Shown: piece by piece, positions 50,342 through 59,191 of the stretch
Numbering within the stretch: the first letter of the stretch is position 1
Layout: every line of letters begins with the position of its first letter
NCBI GenBank assembly: GCA_964384945.1
Contig: CAYLMK010000006.1
Location: 62,001-126,000, forward strand
Reading direction: 5' to 3'
DNA length: 64,000 bases
DNA from: S015-6 sp964384945
Lineage (GTDB): Bacteria > Desulfobacterota > DSWW01
Notes under the pieces: generated by a model
Database searches by the model: none
What the model saw: only the letters and a program-made list of their open reading frames with translations
What the model was told of the DNA's origin: nothing
Program-made: the position numbers and the translations under genes

Positions 50342-52546
50342 ATGACCGCGAGCGCAAAGATCCCGAGGTCGGTCCTCCGCACGGCCTGTTATCTCGCCGT
50401 TTCCGTCTTCCTCGTTTCCGTTCTGTCCGCCCTCCTCGTCGCCCTGCTGTTCCCTTCCATCCCGCCAAAGCTCGGCAAGCTCGCTTTCTTGTCCTATCTG
50501 CTCCTGAGCCTCTCTCTTTCCTCCGGCCTGGGTCTCTGCCTGGCCCTGCGCCTGGACAGGGATTGCCTGGACCCTCTGCGGAGCCTCATCCGGCGGGCCA
50601 AAGAGTTCTCCATGGGACGGGAGGCGGCAGAGATCACCCGCGAGAAGGGAGGTCTCATCGAGGAACTCTGCGAATCCTTTCATGAGATGGAGGAGGCGAC
50701 ACGCCGCAGGCTTGAACGAGCGGACCGAAACCGCAAGGAACTCGAAAGGCTCTTCGACCTCGTCCCCTGCTATATCTCCGTCCAGGACCGTACTTTCCAC
50801 ATCATACGCAGCAATCGACTCTTCAAGCAGGCCTTCGGGGAAAACCATCGGAAGCACTGCTACGAGGTGTACAAAGAACTGGGCTCACCGTGCCCCAATT
50901 GCTCGGTGGCCAAGTCCTTCGTGGACGGGCAGGTCCACTCCAACGAGGAGGAGGTCATCACCCGGGACGGCAAGAAGGTATCTCTGATTGTCTACTCCGC
51001 ACCGATTGTCGACGACCGGGGCGACATCGTCGCGGTCATGGAGATGTCCACCGACATCTCCGAAGTCAAGCGTCTCCAGGGCGAACTCGAGACAGAGAGG
51101 CAGAAGCACGCCCAGCTCTTCGACGCCGTCCCCTGTTACATTTCGGTACAGGACGGCGACTTGAACATTCTCCAGACGAACCAAATGTTCAAGCGCAATT
51201 TCGGCAACCGGGAAGGTGAGAAGTGCCATCTCGTCTACAAGGGCTCCGGCCAGGTCTGCCATGACTGTCCCGTCCAGAAGACCTTCCGGGACGGGCGGGT
51301 GCACTCGAGCGAGGAGGTCGTGGTCACCAAGGACGGCGAGCAGGCCAACGTCATCGTCTACACATCGCCGATTCGGGACGAGGCGGGCGACATCTATGCC
51401 GTCATGGAAATGTCCACGAACATCACCGAGGTCAAGAAGCTGCAGCAGGAACTCGAAGCCCAGAGAAAAAAGTATGAGCAGCTTTTTGAAATGGTGCCCT
51501 GCTACATCTCGATCCACGACAGGAACTTCAACATCCTCCAGGCAAACGAGATGTTCAAACGGGATTTCGGGGACCGGGAAGGTGAGAAGTGCCATCTCGT
51601 CTACAAGGGCTCCGCTCAGGTCTGTCATGACTGTCCCGTCCAGAAGACCTTCCGGGACGGGCGGGTGCACTCCAGCGAAGAGGTCGTCGTCACCAAGGAC
51701 GGCGAGCAGGCCAACGTCATCGTCTACACATCGCCGATTCGGGACGAGGCGGGCGACATCTATGCCGTCATGGAAATGTCCACGAACATCACCGAGGTCA
51801 AGAAGCTGCAGCAGGAGCTGGTCTTGATGGGCCAGACCGTGGCCAACATGGCCCACACGATCAAGAACCTGCTGATGGGGCTGGAAGGGGGCATCTTCGT
51901 CGTGAGCACCGCACTGGAACAGAAGGACGACGGCCTTCTCATGGAAGGGTGGGACATGGTTCACAGAAACGTGGCCAAGGTATCCCACATGGTCAAAGAC
52001 CTTCTGTATTGCGCCAAGGAGCGCGAACATCGATTCAAGTGGGTCGACCCCGGAGCCGTTGCCCGGGAGGTATTCGAGCTCTTCGAAGGGAAGGCCCGGG
52101 CCGACGAAATCGAACTCAGGCTCGACATAGAGGGTGCGCTGCCTGCAGCCGAGCTCGACCCGGATGCAATCCACAACCTGCTGAGCAACCTCATCTCGAA
52201 CGCGATCGACGCGTGCAAATTCGACTTCTCGAAGAGGGTGCACTGGATCTGCCTCCGGGCCTCCGCCCAGGCGCCGGGACACATTGCATACGAGGTTTCC
52301 GACAACGGCAAGGGGATACCCGCCGAGTGGAGCAACAAGGTCTTCGACAACTTCTTTTCCACCAAGGGGGACAAAGGAACCGGGTTGGGTCTGCTCGTGG
52401 CCCGAAAGGTCGTCCAGGAGCACCACGGGGAGATCACCTTCACCTCCGAACCGGATCAGGGAACCACCTTTCGGGTCTCTCTTCCGGTCCGCCAACCCGA
52501 AGCCTCACCCGCCGCAAACAGCGGAAAGGACGGGCTCCTTCCCTGA
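50342..52546 (+). CDS. Membrane histidine kinase with three Cys-motif PAS domains
   Basis: This 734-residue kinase has two N-terminal transmembrane helices (about 12-60) with almost no periplasmic loop. A HAMP-like linker and three tandem PAS domains follow, then HisKA (VANMAHTIKNLL) and HATPase (NLISNAID, DNGKGIP, GTGLGL). Each PAS carries a Cys triplet (HCYEVYKELGSPCPNC, KCHLVYKGSGQVCHDC, KCHLVYKGSAQVCHDC). A TTG start at 50333 would add three residues; the ATG is preferred. The second and third PAS domains are nearly identical at DNA level. It likely senses an intracellular redox or metal signal. Confidence 0.9.
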   Translation: MTASAKIPRSVLRTACYLAVSVFLVSVLSALLVALLFPSIPPKLGKLAFLSYLLLSLSLSSGLGLCLALRLDRDCLDPLRSLIRRAKEFSMGREAAEITREKGGLIEELCESFHEMEEATRRRLERADRNRKELERLFDLVPCYISVQDRTFHIIRSNRLFKQAFGENHRKHCYEVYKELGSPCPNCSVAKSFVDGQVHSNEEEVITRDGKKVSLIVYSAPIVDDRGDIVAVMEMSTDISEVKRLQGELETERQKHAQLFDAVPCYISVQDGDLNILQTNQMFKRNFGNREGEKCHLVYKGSGQVCHDCPVQKTFRDGRVHSSEEVVVTKDGEQANVIVYTSPIRDEAGDIYAVMEMSTNITEVKKLQQELEAQRKKYEQLFEMVPCYISIHDRNFNILQANEMFKRDFGDREGEKCHLVYKGSAQVCHDCPVQKTFRDGRVHSSEEVVVTKDGEQANVIVYTSPIRDEAGDIYAVMEMSTNITEVKKLQQELVLMGQTVANMAHTIKNLLMGLEGGIFVVSTALEQKDDGLLMEGWDMVHRNVAKVSHMVKDLLYCAKEREHRFKWVDPGAVAREVFELFEGKARADEIELRLDIEGALPAAELDPDAIHNLLSNLISNAIDACKFDFSKRVHWICLRASAQAPGHIAYEVSDNGKGIPAEWSNKVFDNFFSTKGDKGTGLGLLVARKVVQEHHGEITFTSEPDQGTTFRVSLPVRQPEASPAANSGKDGLLP
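51208..51817 (+). repeat. Near-identical internal duplication (PAS2 and PAS3)
   Basis: 51208-51451 and 51574-51817 (about 244 bp each, offset 366 bp, a whole number of codons) differ at about six positions by eye. The N-terminal halves of the same PAS domains differ clearly. This suggests gene conversion or a recent partial duplication confined to the C-terminal halves. Confidence 0.8.
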
Positions 52547-52573
52547 GGGTTTGCTCCCGCCGAATCGCCCGCG

Positions 52574-53446
52574 TCAACCGGTCTGCCACTCGCAGCGAAC
52601 TGCCTGCCTGCGCATCCGACTCTCGACCACTTCGCGGCAGGGAATGCCGCTGACTCCCTCATGCTCTACGACACAGGCGCCGACGCAGGCCGCGAACCGG
52701 CCCGCCTGCTCGACGTCCCCGGACTCGACGAGGCGGACGAGGAAGGCCGCCCCGAAGCAGTCTCCCGCGCCTGTGGGATCGCGCTCAACTGCAGGGTAGC
52801 TCCCTACCGTAAGGACCCCGCCCCGCGCAAAGACCCGGGCGCCCTGCCCGGCGCAGGTAACGATCACGATCGGCGTGAGCTTCCGGAACGCCTCCACCAG
52901 AGCCGGTTCCCCGGCCGTGTCCTCTTCACTCACGATCACCATCGTCGCCCTGGCAAGCAGGCTTTCGAAGCCTTCCCATCTGCGGCCCCGGATCCTGCCC
53001 GTCTCGTCCCATGCCCGCATCCATCCCTGCGGCGCAACGCCGATGACGGAGTCCGGAAAGCTTTCGCCCAGGCATTCGGATATCTCGTGCACCACGGGAC
53101 AGAGGTAAACGATTCCGGCCTTTGCCCACTGCGGAGGCAGATCGCCGGACCCAAGCCTGCCTGCCTGCTCGTAGACATATTGAATCCGGCCGCTCCCCTC
53201 GTAGATGTTCCGGAAGCGGGAGGTCCGGGCCGCGCCGACCCTCTTCACGTCGATGCCGTGGAGAGCCTCCCACCCGAGAAAGTCCTCCCCGAATGAGGTC
53301 AGGATCGCCGACCTCTTGCCCAGCCGTCGGGCCGTGACCGCGGAGTAAAGCGCGGCCCCGCCCGGCCGCACCGCACCGCCCTCTGCATGATCGTGCGTCA
53401 CGTGTCCGACGGCAAGGAATTCCGGAACATCCAGGAGGAGTGTCAT
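52574..53446 (-). CDS. PfkB-family carbohydrate/nucleoside kinase
   Basis: This 290-residue sugar-kinase fold has the family end signature DPTGAGDCFGAAFLVRLVES with the catalytic Asp, and an N-terminal GGAALYSAVTARRLG substrate-binding region. The start at 53446 has GGGAG upstream; a TTG at 53461 is less likely. The substrate cannot be told: inosine/guanosine or ribokinase-like activity is possible. It is unrelated to the neighbouring redox genes and converges on the histidine kinase gene. Confidence 0.85.
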   Translation of the reverse strand: MTLLLDVPEFLAVGHVTHDHAEGGAVRPGGAALYSAVTARRLGKRSAILTSFGEDFLGWEALHGIDVKRVGAARTSRFRNIYEGSGRIQYVYEQAGRLGSGDLPPQWAKAGIVYLCPVVHEISECLGESFPDSVIGVAPQGWMRAWDETGRIRGRRWEGFESLLARATMVIVSEEDTAGEPALVEAFRKLTPIVIVTCAGQGARVFARGGVLTVGSYPAVERDPTGAGDCFGAAFLVRLVESGDVEQAGRFAACVGACVVEHEGVSGIPCREVVESRMRRQAVRCEWQTG

Positions 53447-53798
53447 GGAAAGGACTCCCAAGCCTGTTTCAGGCGAACGGGGGGCCAGCCGCGGACCAGC
53501 CTCATTTTATCAAGACCCTCGCGAAGATACACATGTTCAAGGGGAGGCGAAGGAGGGGAAAAACGGGGAACATCCCGGAAGGCCTTGGAAAAAATGCACA
53601 TCCAGGGGGAGATTTGATGCCTGGCCTTCCCCTCGGGCCCTTGCACGGGGGCCGTTGGCGCCGGTTTTTCGCAGGAAAGCACACGGGCAGCGGGCCGACG
53701 GCAAAAAGCCGAGGGGGGAGAATCGTTCGGTAAAGCCGGAGCGAACGCAACCCCCTTTTTCCCCGAAGGGGGCACACCCCAAACGACGTCCCGACGGC
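53447..53798. other. Intergenic region upstream of the PfkB kinase and after the tmc operon
   Basis: No gene is supported in this 352 bp stretch; several GC-rich plus-strand open frames are not protein-like. A possible hairpin, CCCCCTT (53751-53757) and AAGGGGG (53766-53772), lies 26 bp after the response-regulator stop and could end the tmc transcript, though its T tract is poor. Confidence 0.4.
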
Positions 53799-54152
53799 CT
53801 ATCCGAGAAGCGATTTGATGGTCTTCAGGTACTGTTCCCTGTCAACGGGCTTCTCGAAGATCGCGTTCGGTTCCGGGACGGCCAGGTGCCGGCCGGCCAT
53901 GCCGCTGACCACGATGATCGGGATGTCCTTGAGCGCATCCTTTTTCTTGATCTTCCGGTAGAAGCGGACCCCTGTCTCTTTGGGCATCATGATGTCCAGG
54001 CTGATGAGGTCGGGCGGGTCCTTTTCGACGATCTTCAGGGCCTCATCCCCGTCCGAAGCGGTGACTACCTCGTAGCCGCCGGTCTTGAGAAGTGTCTCGA
54101 GGTACTTGACCACATCCGGTTCATCATCCACAACAAGGATCTTGTGAGCCAT
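53799..54152 (-). CDS. Single-domain response regulator in tmc operon
   Basis: This 117-residue receiver domain (ILVVDDEPDV, phospho-acceptor in ISLDIMMPKE, IIVVSGMA, FEKPV) has no output domain. It follows tmcA by 89 bp on the same strand. It resembles the receiver at 49865. Similar receiver genes near tmc are known in other sulfate reducers. It is probably a phosphorelay partner of a kinase such as the one at 50342. Confidence 0.92.
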   Translation of the reverse strand: MAHKILVVDDEPDVVKYLETLLKTGGYEVVTASDGDEALKIVEKDPPDLISLDIMMPKETGVRFYRKIKKKDALKDIPIIVVSGMAGRHLAVPEPNAIFEKPVDREQYLKTIKSLLG

Positions 54153-54241
54153 GCGAATACCCTCCTTTGCAGCGCGAGATGTGCCTCGGGTTCTCCCCTT
54201 CGCGAAAAGGACAAACCGAGTTGCCGATGACCGGATCCGCG

Positions 54242-54646
54242 CTACCTCTTGTGACACTCCCCGCACGTCGTCGGACCCGAATCTTCCCCCTTCCGGATCA
54301 GGCCTCTATGGCAAACGGTGCACTGCCCGTGAAAGGCCTCGCGGAGGGCCGGCTGGTTGCCTTCCTTTTTCGCACCGTGACACTCCGCGCAACCGGAGTC
54401 CGGGTCCTCCACGGGCACCAGCGAGCCTTCCTCCTCGTCGTAAATGTGGTGGCAGGCGCCGCATTCCAGTGCGTTCATATGGACATCGTGGTGAAAGGTC
54501 ACGGCAGGACGCTGCAATTCTCCGAAGACCTCATCATGGGAGAGTTCGTAGGTGTCCTCCTGCGCCAGGGCCCAATCCCCTGCCTGCGCCAGGAGAAACA
54601 TCGATCCGATTGCCGCCACGGAGACGATCCAACACTTCCTGTTCAT
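54242..54646 (-). CDS. tmcA: TmcA, type II tetraheme cytochrome c3
   Basis: This 134-residue protein has a signal peptide of about 28 residues (MNRKCWIVSVAAIGSMF at its start, cleavage after ALA). It carries exactly four c-type heme motifs: CGACH, CAECH, CTVCH and CGECH. An HHDVH segment supplies axial ligands. It is periplasmic and receives electrons from hydrogenase or formate dehydrogenase via other cytochromes in the Tmc system. The start at 54646 has GCGAGGTG upstream; a longer open frame runs into tmcB. Confidence 0.95.
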   Translation of the reverse strand: MNRKCWIVSVAAIGSMFLLAQAGDWALAQEDTYELSHDEVFGELQRPAVTFHHDVHMNALECGACHHIYDEEEGSLVPVEDPDSGCAECHGAKKEGNQPALREAFHGQCTVCHRGLIRKGEDSGPTTCGECHKR

Positions 54647-54669
54647 CGGGCACCTCGCTGTCGTTCGCT

Positions 54670-56001
54670 TCAGGCTTTTAGGGAATCGGGGATCTCCATG
54701 CACTCCACCAGGATCTCGGAAAAGAACTTCACGTGCATGCCGAGTTTGTAGCCGGAGATGATGTCCTCGATGCCGCTGTGGCAGTTGTGGCAGGGCGTCA
54801 CAACGATCTTGGCCCCCGTGGCTTTCAATTGCTCCGCCTTGACCTTGTTTCCCTTCACCCGGTTCATTTTCCACGGCGGCCCGCAGTTGATCACCCCGCC
54901 TCCCGCGCAGCAACAGTAGTTGTGCTCGAAGCGCGGCTCCAAATCACGAAAATCGGAACAGGTGGCCTTCATCAGGTCGCGAAGCTTTTCGCCCAGTCCC
55001 CTCCCCCGGACGATGTTGCAAGGATCCTGAACCGTGATCGGTTCCTCGAACTTCCTTGCGATCTTGATCTTACCGGACTGGATCAGATCGTGGTAGAACT
55101 CCACGGCGTGGATCAGGGGCACGGGCGGATGTTTCCACCCCAGCCACTTCGGGCCGTCGTAGGCGGCCCCGCGGAATGCATGGCCGCACTCGCCCATGAC
55201 AATCTTCTTGACCTTCAACTCCAGGGCCTTGTCGTAGTGCCTGCGTTCGACCCGGGCCATGGTTTCGAAATCTCCCGAGTACATGGCCATGTTGCTGTTG
55301 TCCCACCCGTCCAGAGAGGGCATGGTCCAGCTCAGGCCGGCCACGGTCATGATTTGATCCATCTGTCCGATCAACTGAGGCAGAAACTTGGGTTCCGGGC
55401 CGATCACCGAGTACATGATGTCCGCCCCCTCCCGGTCAAGCGGTATCCGCGCGCCGACCACCTCGTCCAGCTGTTCCTCTTCCTGCCACTGGAGCGTATC
55501 GATCCACTCGTCCGGCTTGACCCACATCTGGTTCAGCGTGGCCGCATGGCTGTTGACCGTGTCCTGGAGGTACTGAGGCACTACGCCCAGGAGATGGCAG
55601 ATTCTCCGGACGGTGAGCAGCAGATACGCCATGTCGATTCCGAAAGGGCAGTACATGCTGCAGCGTCGGCAGACGTTGCACTCCGTGAACGCGATGCGGG
55701 CCGCCCTTCGGATGAACTCCGCATCCACCTTCCCCTTCTTCTTGATCATCTCCCAGAGGGTGTCCTTGACCTTACTCACGGGCGCATACTTCGGATCGCC
55801 GTCATGGGAATTGTAGAAGTGGCATGCGTTCGAGCAGAGCCCGCAGTGCACGCAGGTATTCACATAGACCTTGAGCCGGGCCGCCGACTCCTCGTTGAGT
55901 ACCTTGAGGATCGTCTTCTCGATCTTTTCGGGCGTGAGCTTCTTTATGGTTTCATCCAGGCCGATGTCTTCCACCGGCTCTCTTTCGGGAAACGTTGCCA
56001 T
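54670..56001 (-). CDS. tmcB: TmcB, cytoplasmic HdrD-like Fe-S subunit
   Basis: This 443-residue protein has [4Fe-4S] motifs CVHCGLCSNACHFY and CNVCRRCSMYCPFGID. Its CCG domain reads CNIVRGRG ... CCCAGGGVINC ... CHNCHSG, with an extra Cys before the CCG. It partners with TmcC and TmcA across the membrane, moving electrons from periplasmic cytochrome to the cytoplasm. The ATG at 56001 has a GGAGGCACT site upstream. It is one of five HdrD/DsrK-like proteins in this window. Confidence 0.94.
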   Translation of the reverse strand: MATFPEREPVEDIGLDETIKKLTPEKIEKTILKVLNEESAARLKVYVNTCVHCGLCSNACHFYNSHDGDPKYAPVSKVKDTLWEMIKKKGKVDAEFIRRAARIAFTECNVCRRCSMYCPFGIDMAYLLLTVRRICHLLGVVPQYLQDTVNSHAATLNQMWVKPDEWIDTLQWQEEEQLDEVVGARIPLDREGADIMYSVIGPEPKFLPQLIGQMDQIMTVAGLSWTMPSLDGWDNSNMAMYSGDFETMARVERRHYDKALELKVKKIVMGECGHAFRGAAYDGPKWLGWKHPPVPLIHAVEFYHDLIQSGKIKIARKFEEPITVQDPCNIVRGRGLGEKLRDLMKATCSDFRDLEPRFEHNYCCCAGGGVINCGPPWKMNRVKGNKVKAEQLKATGAKIVVTPCHNCHSGIEDIISGYKLGMHVKFFSEILVECMEIPDSLKA

Positions 56002-56020
56002 AGTGCCTCCTTCTCGTGGG

Positions 56021-56674
56021 CTACCAGTCACGGGCCTTTCGTACGTTGCCGAATTCGCACCCCATGTAGGCTCGAGTAAAGAAGAAAAAGAACATGTGGC
56101 TCAACCGGGTGAACGGGATGGCCACGAGCAGGACCTCGCCCGCCAGGATGTGGGCGATCAGCATGGGGCGGTAGGGCCCCCACTGGTGGTACGCCAGAAA
56201 CGCCGTAAGGAAGGGCAGCGCGACCAGGGCAAGCAGGACATAGTCGGACAGGAAGGTCACGTTCTGCACCTCGGGGGCCACGATCCTGCGCACCAGGAAA
56301 AAGACGCACCCGAGGAGCACCAGCACGGTCATCACGTCCGTCACCGACTCCGGAAGGCTCCACCACTGGAGCTTCCAGGACTCGTAGACAAGGATGATGT
56401 GTGCGAGCAGGAAGATCGGCGCCGCCAGAAGGCTGATGTGGAAGACGAACGTCACGACGGTCATCACGGGCCGCAGCCGCATGTTCCGGCTCCCGAAGGG
56501 AATCAGCCAGTGCATCAAAGACCGGAGCCCGTACTTGAGGCTCATGTAGGGATAGACGACCTTGTCCCTCCTGGCCTCGATCAGCATGGCAACGACCCGA
56601 TAGATGCTTCCCGCAAAGAAAACCAGCAGGGCCACCCATGCCAAAGGGCCCCGGACGATTTCGTACAGGTCCAT
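56021..56674 (-). CDS. tmcC: TmcC, integral membrane cytochrome b subunit
   Basis: This 217-residue protein has about five transmembrane helices (for example VTFVFHISLLAAPIFLLAHI and LLVAIPFTRLSHMFFFFF). It has His residues for heme b, resembling NarI/DsrM-type cytochromes. It lies 19 bp before tmcB in the transcript and 58 bp after tmcD. It connects periplasmic TmcA with cytoplasmic TmcB. Confidence 0.92.
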   Translation of the reverse strand: MDLYEIVRGPLAWVALLVFFAGSIYRVVAMLIEARRDKVVYPYMSLKYGLRSLMHWLIPFGSRNMRLRPVMTVVTFVFHISLLAAPIFLLAHIILVYESWKLQWWSLPESVTDVMTVLVLLGCVFFLVRRIVAPEVQNVTFLSDYVLLALVALPFLTAFLAYHQWGPYRPMLIAHILAGEVLLVAIPFTRLSHMFFFFFTRAYMGCEFGNVRKARDW

Positions 56675-56732
56675 CGCTCCTCCCTCTCGTTAGGATCCTT
56701 CCTCGTGCGCTAGACGCCTCTTCCCCAGGCCG

Positions 56733-57992
56733 TTACGGTTTTCCGACCGGTACCACACGTCGGTGGTACCTTCCGCCTTCCCGTGCCTTCACCAGCACCC
56801 GGTCTCCCTCGGGGCTCACCGCAGGATCGTACATCCCGTCGTATTCCTTCCCCACGACCTTCCCGTCCACGGCCAACGCAAACTTCCCGTTTCGCTCCAC
56901 CTTGGCCGCCACCCTCCTTCCGTCGGGCGTGAACATGGGCTTCCACACCATGTCGAAGGTCTCGCTCCAGGGGACCCCGTCCACGCCGATGGTCCATCGG
57001 TTCTTTTCCTTTACGATCGCTGCCACGCGCCTGCCGTCCGGGCTGAAGACGGGATCGGTCACGGCATCCCCGAACGTCCTCCTCCAGGCTTGTCCGTCCA
57101 CCGCCAGGGTCCATTTCCCGAATTTTGGGGAGACCACCGCAGCGATTCGGCCGCCGTCGGCGCTGAAGACAGGCTTCCACAACTGACCAAAGGCCTTTCC
57201 CCAGACATCCTTACCGTCGCAGGCCAGGATCCAGCCCGCGCCGGTTTTCGCCGGGGCGAGGACGCTTCCGCTTTTCGGATGAAAACAGGGCTCCCAGACG
57301 CATCCGTAGGTACTCTGCCAGGGCTTGCCATCCACCGCAACGGTGTAAACCGCGCTTCCCAGCCTGACTTCCGCCGCCACCCGGTTGCCGTCCCTGCCAA
57401 AGGCCAGCCCCCAGACGTTCACGAAGTTCCGGTCCCAGGCCTGACCGTTCACCGCAACGGTCCAGACTCCCTCCTGAAAGGTGAAGATGTCGCCCTCTGC
57501 GAGTTCCTTGACCTGGGCCGACCCGGCGGCGCGGCTTCCGTCCGGGCTCAGCACATAATCCCGAATCTGGAGAAAGCCGGCTTCCCATGCGTCACCGTTC
57601 AGGCAGATTCCATACCCTTCATCGCCCCTGACCTGGGCGGCGATCACGTTCGTCTCTGCAGCGAACTTGAGGTTCCAGACATACTCGAAAGTCTTCTCCC
57701 AGGCAACCCCGTCGACCACAACGCTCCACTCGTCATCCGTCATACCGATCGCCACCAGGCGGCCGTCCGGGGAAAACCTCACGGAATAGAGCTTTTCAAA
57801 AGACCGCTCCCACGGGATTCCGTTCACACAGCAGGTCAGGCCTCCCTCCTCGTCCTTGACGACGGCGGCCATCTTCTCCCCATCCGGGCTGACAACCTCG
57901 TCGTAGACGTTCGGGTAGCTCTTCCTCCATTCATCCAAGTCGGTCACGAGCCTCTCACCGACTTGCCAATCCCAATTCCGCTGATCGCCCAT
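56733..57992 (-). CDS. tmcD: TmcD, Trp-rich repeat (beta-propeller-like) protein
   Basis: This 419-residue soluble protein is made of about eight to nine repeats of roughly 45 residues, each with a pattern like FSPDGRRVAAIVKEKNRWT followed by VDGVPW. The conserved Trp-containing block and SPDG turn suggest a beta-propeller. It matches the description of TmcD as a Trp-rich protein of the Tmc complex. The ATG at 57992 follows GAGGGTC. It has no signal peptide, so it probably sits on the cytoplasmic side. Unlike other tmc operons I know, here tmcD is first and tmcA last. Confidence 0.85.
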   Translation of the reverse strand: MGDQRNWDWQVGERLVTDLDEWRKSYPNVYDEVVSPDGEKMAAVVKDEEGGLTCCVNGIPWERSFEKLYSVRFSPDGRLVAIGMTDDEWSVVVDGVAWEKTFEYVWNLKFAAETNVIAAQVRGDEGYGICLNGDAWEAGFLQIRDYVLSPDGSRAAGSAQVKELAEGDIFTFQEGVWTVAVNGQAWDRNFVNVWGLAFGRDGNRVAAEVRLGSAVYTVAVDGKPWQSTYGCVWEPCFHPKSGSVLAPAKTGAGWILACDGKDVWGKAFGQLWKPVFSADGGRIAAVVSPKFGKWTLAVDGQAWRRTFGDAVTDPVFSPDGRRVAAIVKEKNRWTIGVDGVPWSETFDMVWKPMFTPDGRRVAAKVERNGKFALAVDGKVVGKEYDGMYDPAVSPEGDRVLVKAREGGRYHRRVVPVGKP

Positions 57993-58089
57993 TTCATGAC
58001 CCTCGCGTGTCTGGTTTAGCGGTAGTTCGCGGGCCTGCCCATTCATTTCCCCCAGAGGGGATGGAAATCCGCCGATGCGCAGAAACGCA

Positions 58090-58118
58090 AGCATAGCATT
58101 TTAGAACACGCATGTCAA
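58090..58118 (-). promoter_or_regulatory. Promoter of the tmcDCBA operon
   Basis: On the minus strand TTGACA (58118-58113), a perfect -35, is followed after 17 bp by TATGCT (58095-58090). It lies about 98 bp upstream of the tmcD ATG in an AT-rich patch. This is the best promoter match in the window. Confidence 0.65.
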
Positions 58119-58125
58119 AAAAACC

Positions 58126-58157
58126 CTTAAATTCATATTACTTATGTAGTGTTTAAG
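58126..58157. promoter_or_regulatory. Inverted repeat CTTAAA-N20-TTTAAG upstream of the tmc promoter
   Basis: CTTAAA (58126-58131) and TTTAAG (58152-58157) flank an AT-rich segment just upstream of the -35. The placement suits an activator binding site, but 6-bp arms with a 20-bp spacer can arise by chance. Confidence 0.35.
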
Positions 58158-58310
58158 AATTCCTATCGGAAGAGTGTCAACTCTCTGCGTCCTGCCCGAA
58201 ACAGCAGATTCACTTCCGCCCCCTTGATTCGCCGGCCTTTCAACTGGCGAAATCGCGATTCCGGGTGCTCGGACGGACAGCCCCTCTTCCCTTTGGAAAA
58301 TGGGACGTCT

Positions 58311-58967
58311 ATGCTGGGGGTCATGAAAGCGAAGGATCTTTCCGTATTGGATTTTTATAACAAGGTGTGGCGGGAGTACGCCGATCCGGCGTCCCATCCG
58401 ATCACGGCCCGTGCCCTGTCGGTGCAGGCAGACATCGTTGACCGGAGAATCCGGCAGGCAAGCCCCCGCAGGGTGCTGGATCTCGGCTGCGGGCCGGCGC
58501 CGGTCATCCGCCCCGAATCCGCTCCCATCATCGTGCGAGCGGATCTGGTCTTCGAGATGCTCCTGCGGACGCGGGCGGTCCGTCCGTGTCCGACCGTGTG
58601 CCTCGATGCCCGTCGGCTTCCCTTTCGGGACCGGTGTTTTGACTTTGTCTGGTGCGGGCTCCTGATCGACCATATCGAAAAACCGGAGGCCTGGATCCAG
58701 GCGCTCTGTCGTGTCCTCGCACCGGGGGCCACCCTGGGACTGGCCTGCTGGGAACGGTCCGAGTTGCCCTCCGAGCGCTACCCGGAAAACGCCCGCATGC
58801 ACTACACCACGGCAGACGGAGAAGAACTGTCGGTCTTGAGCCTTCCCACGTGGGAGGCGGCGTTGGGGTTCCTGGCGCGGAGGGATCCCTCCATGGAGAC
58901 GGAGTCCATCTCGATCGTGCCCGGCCAGTATGTGCTTCAGGTCGCCTGGGCCAAGGTTCCCACCTGA
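58311..58967 (+). CDS. SAM-dependent methyltransferase (class I)
   Basis: This 218-residue protein has the SAM-binding motif RVLDLGCGPAPVI and later acidic and DFVWCGLLIDHIEKP segments of the UbiE/COQ5-type fold. The substrate is unknown. The start is uncertain: ATG at 58311 or at 58323, the latter with GGGGG very close by. It shares a divergent region with tmcD. It could methylate a small molecule; nothing links it to tmc beyond proximity. Confidence 0.82.
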   Translation: MLGVMKAKDLSVLDFYNKVWREYADPASHPITARALSVQADIVDRRIRQASPRRVLDLGCGPAPVIRPESAPIIVRADLVFEMLLRTRAVRPCPTVCLDARRLPFRDRCFDFVWCGLLIDHIEKPEAWIQALCRVLAPGATLGLACWERSELPSERYPENARMHYTTADGEELSVLSLPTWEAALGFLARRDPSMETESISIVPGQYVLQVAWAKVPT

Positions 58968-58974
58968 CATCCCC

Positions 58975-59007
58975 GAGGGATCAGGGTTCGGGGATGAGGG
59001 ATCAGGG
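58975..59007. repeat. Direct repeat of GAGGGATCAGGG
   Basis: Two exact 12-bp copies at 58975-58986 and 58996-59007 (21 bp apart), just after the methyltransferase stop. A short palindrome GGGGCCAGGCCCC follows. It may be a small dispersed repeat or terminator remnant. Confidence 0.5.
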
Positions 59008-59191
59008 GCCAGGCCCCGGACACCCACAGGGCAGCAGGCGCGCGCGCACTCACTCCTCCTGGAATGTTTCCTGAATCCATCGACGTTTCTTGCTATTCCG
59101 AGCTTGACCGGCCATCCGGTCTTCTCGCCTTTCCGGACTCCTGCGTTCGGAGCAATGGCCGTTGATGCCCACTGCCTGCATCGCTCGACGT

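Noticed and set aside
53440..54230. Plus-strand open frames between the PfkB kinase and tmc genes
   Set aside because: They are GC-driven shadows of the minus-strand receiver gene and of non-coding sequence, without motifs or ribosome sites.
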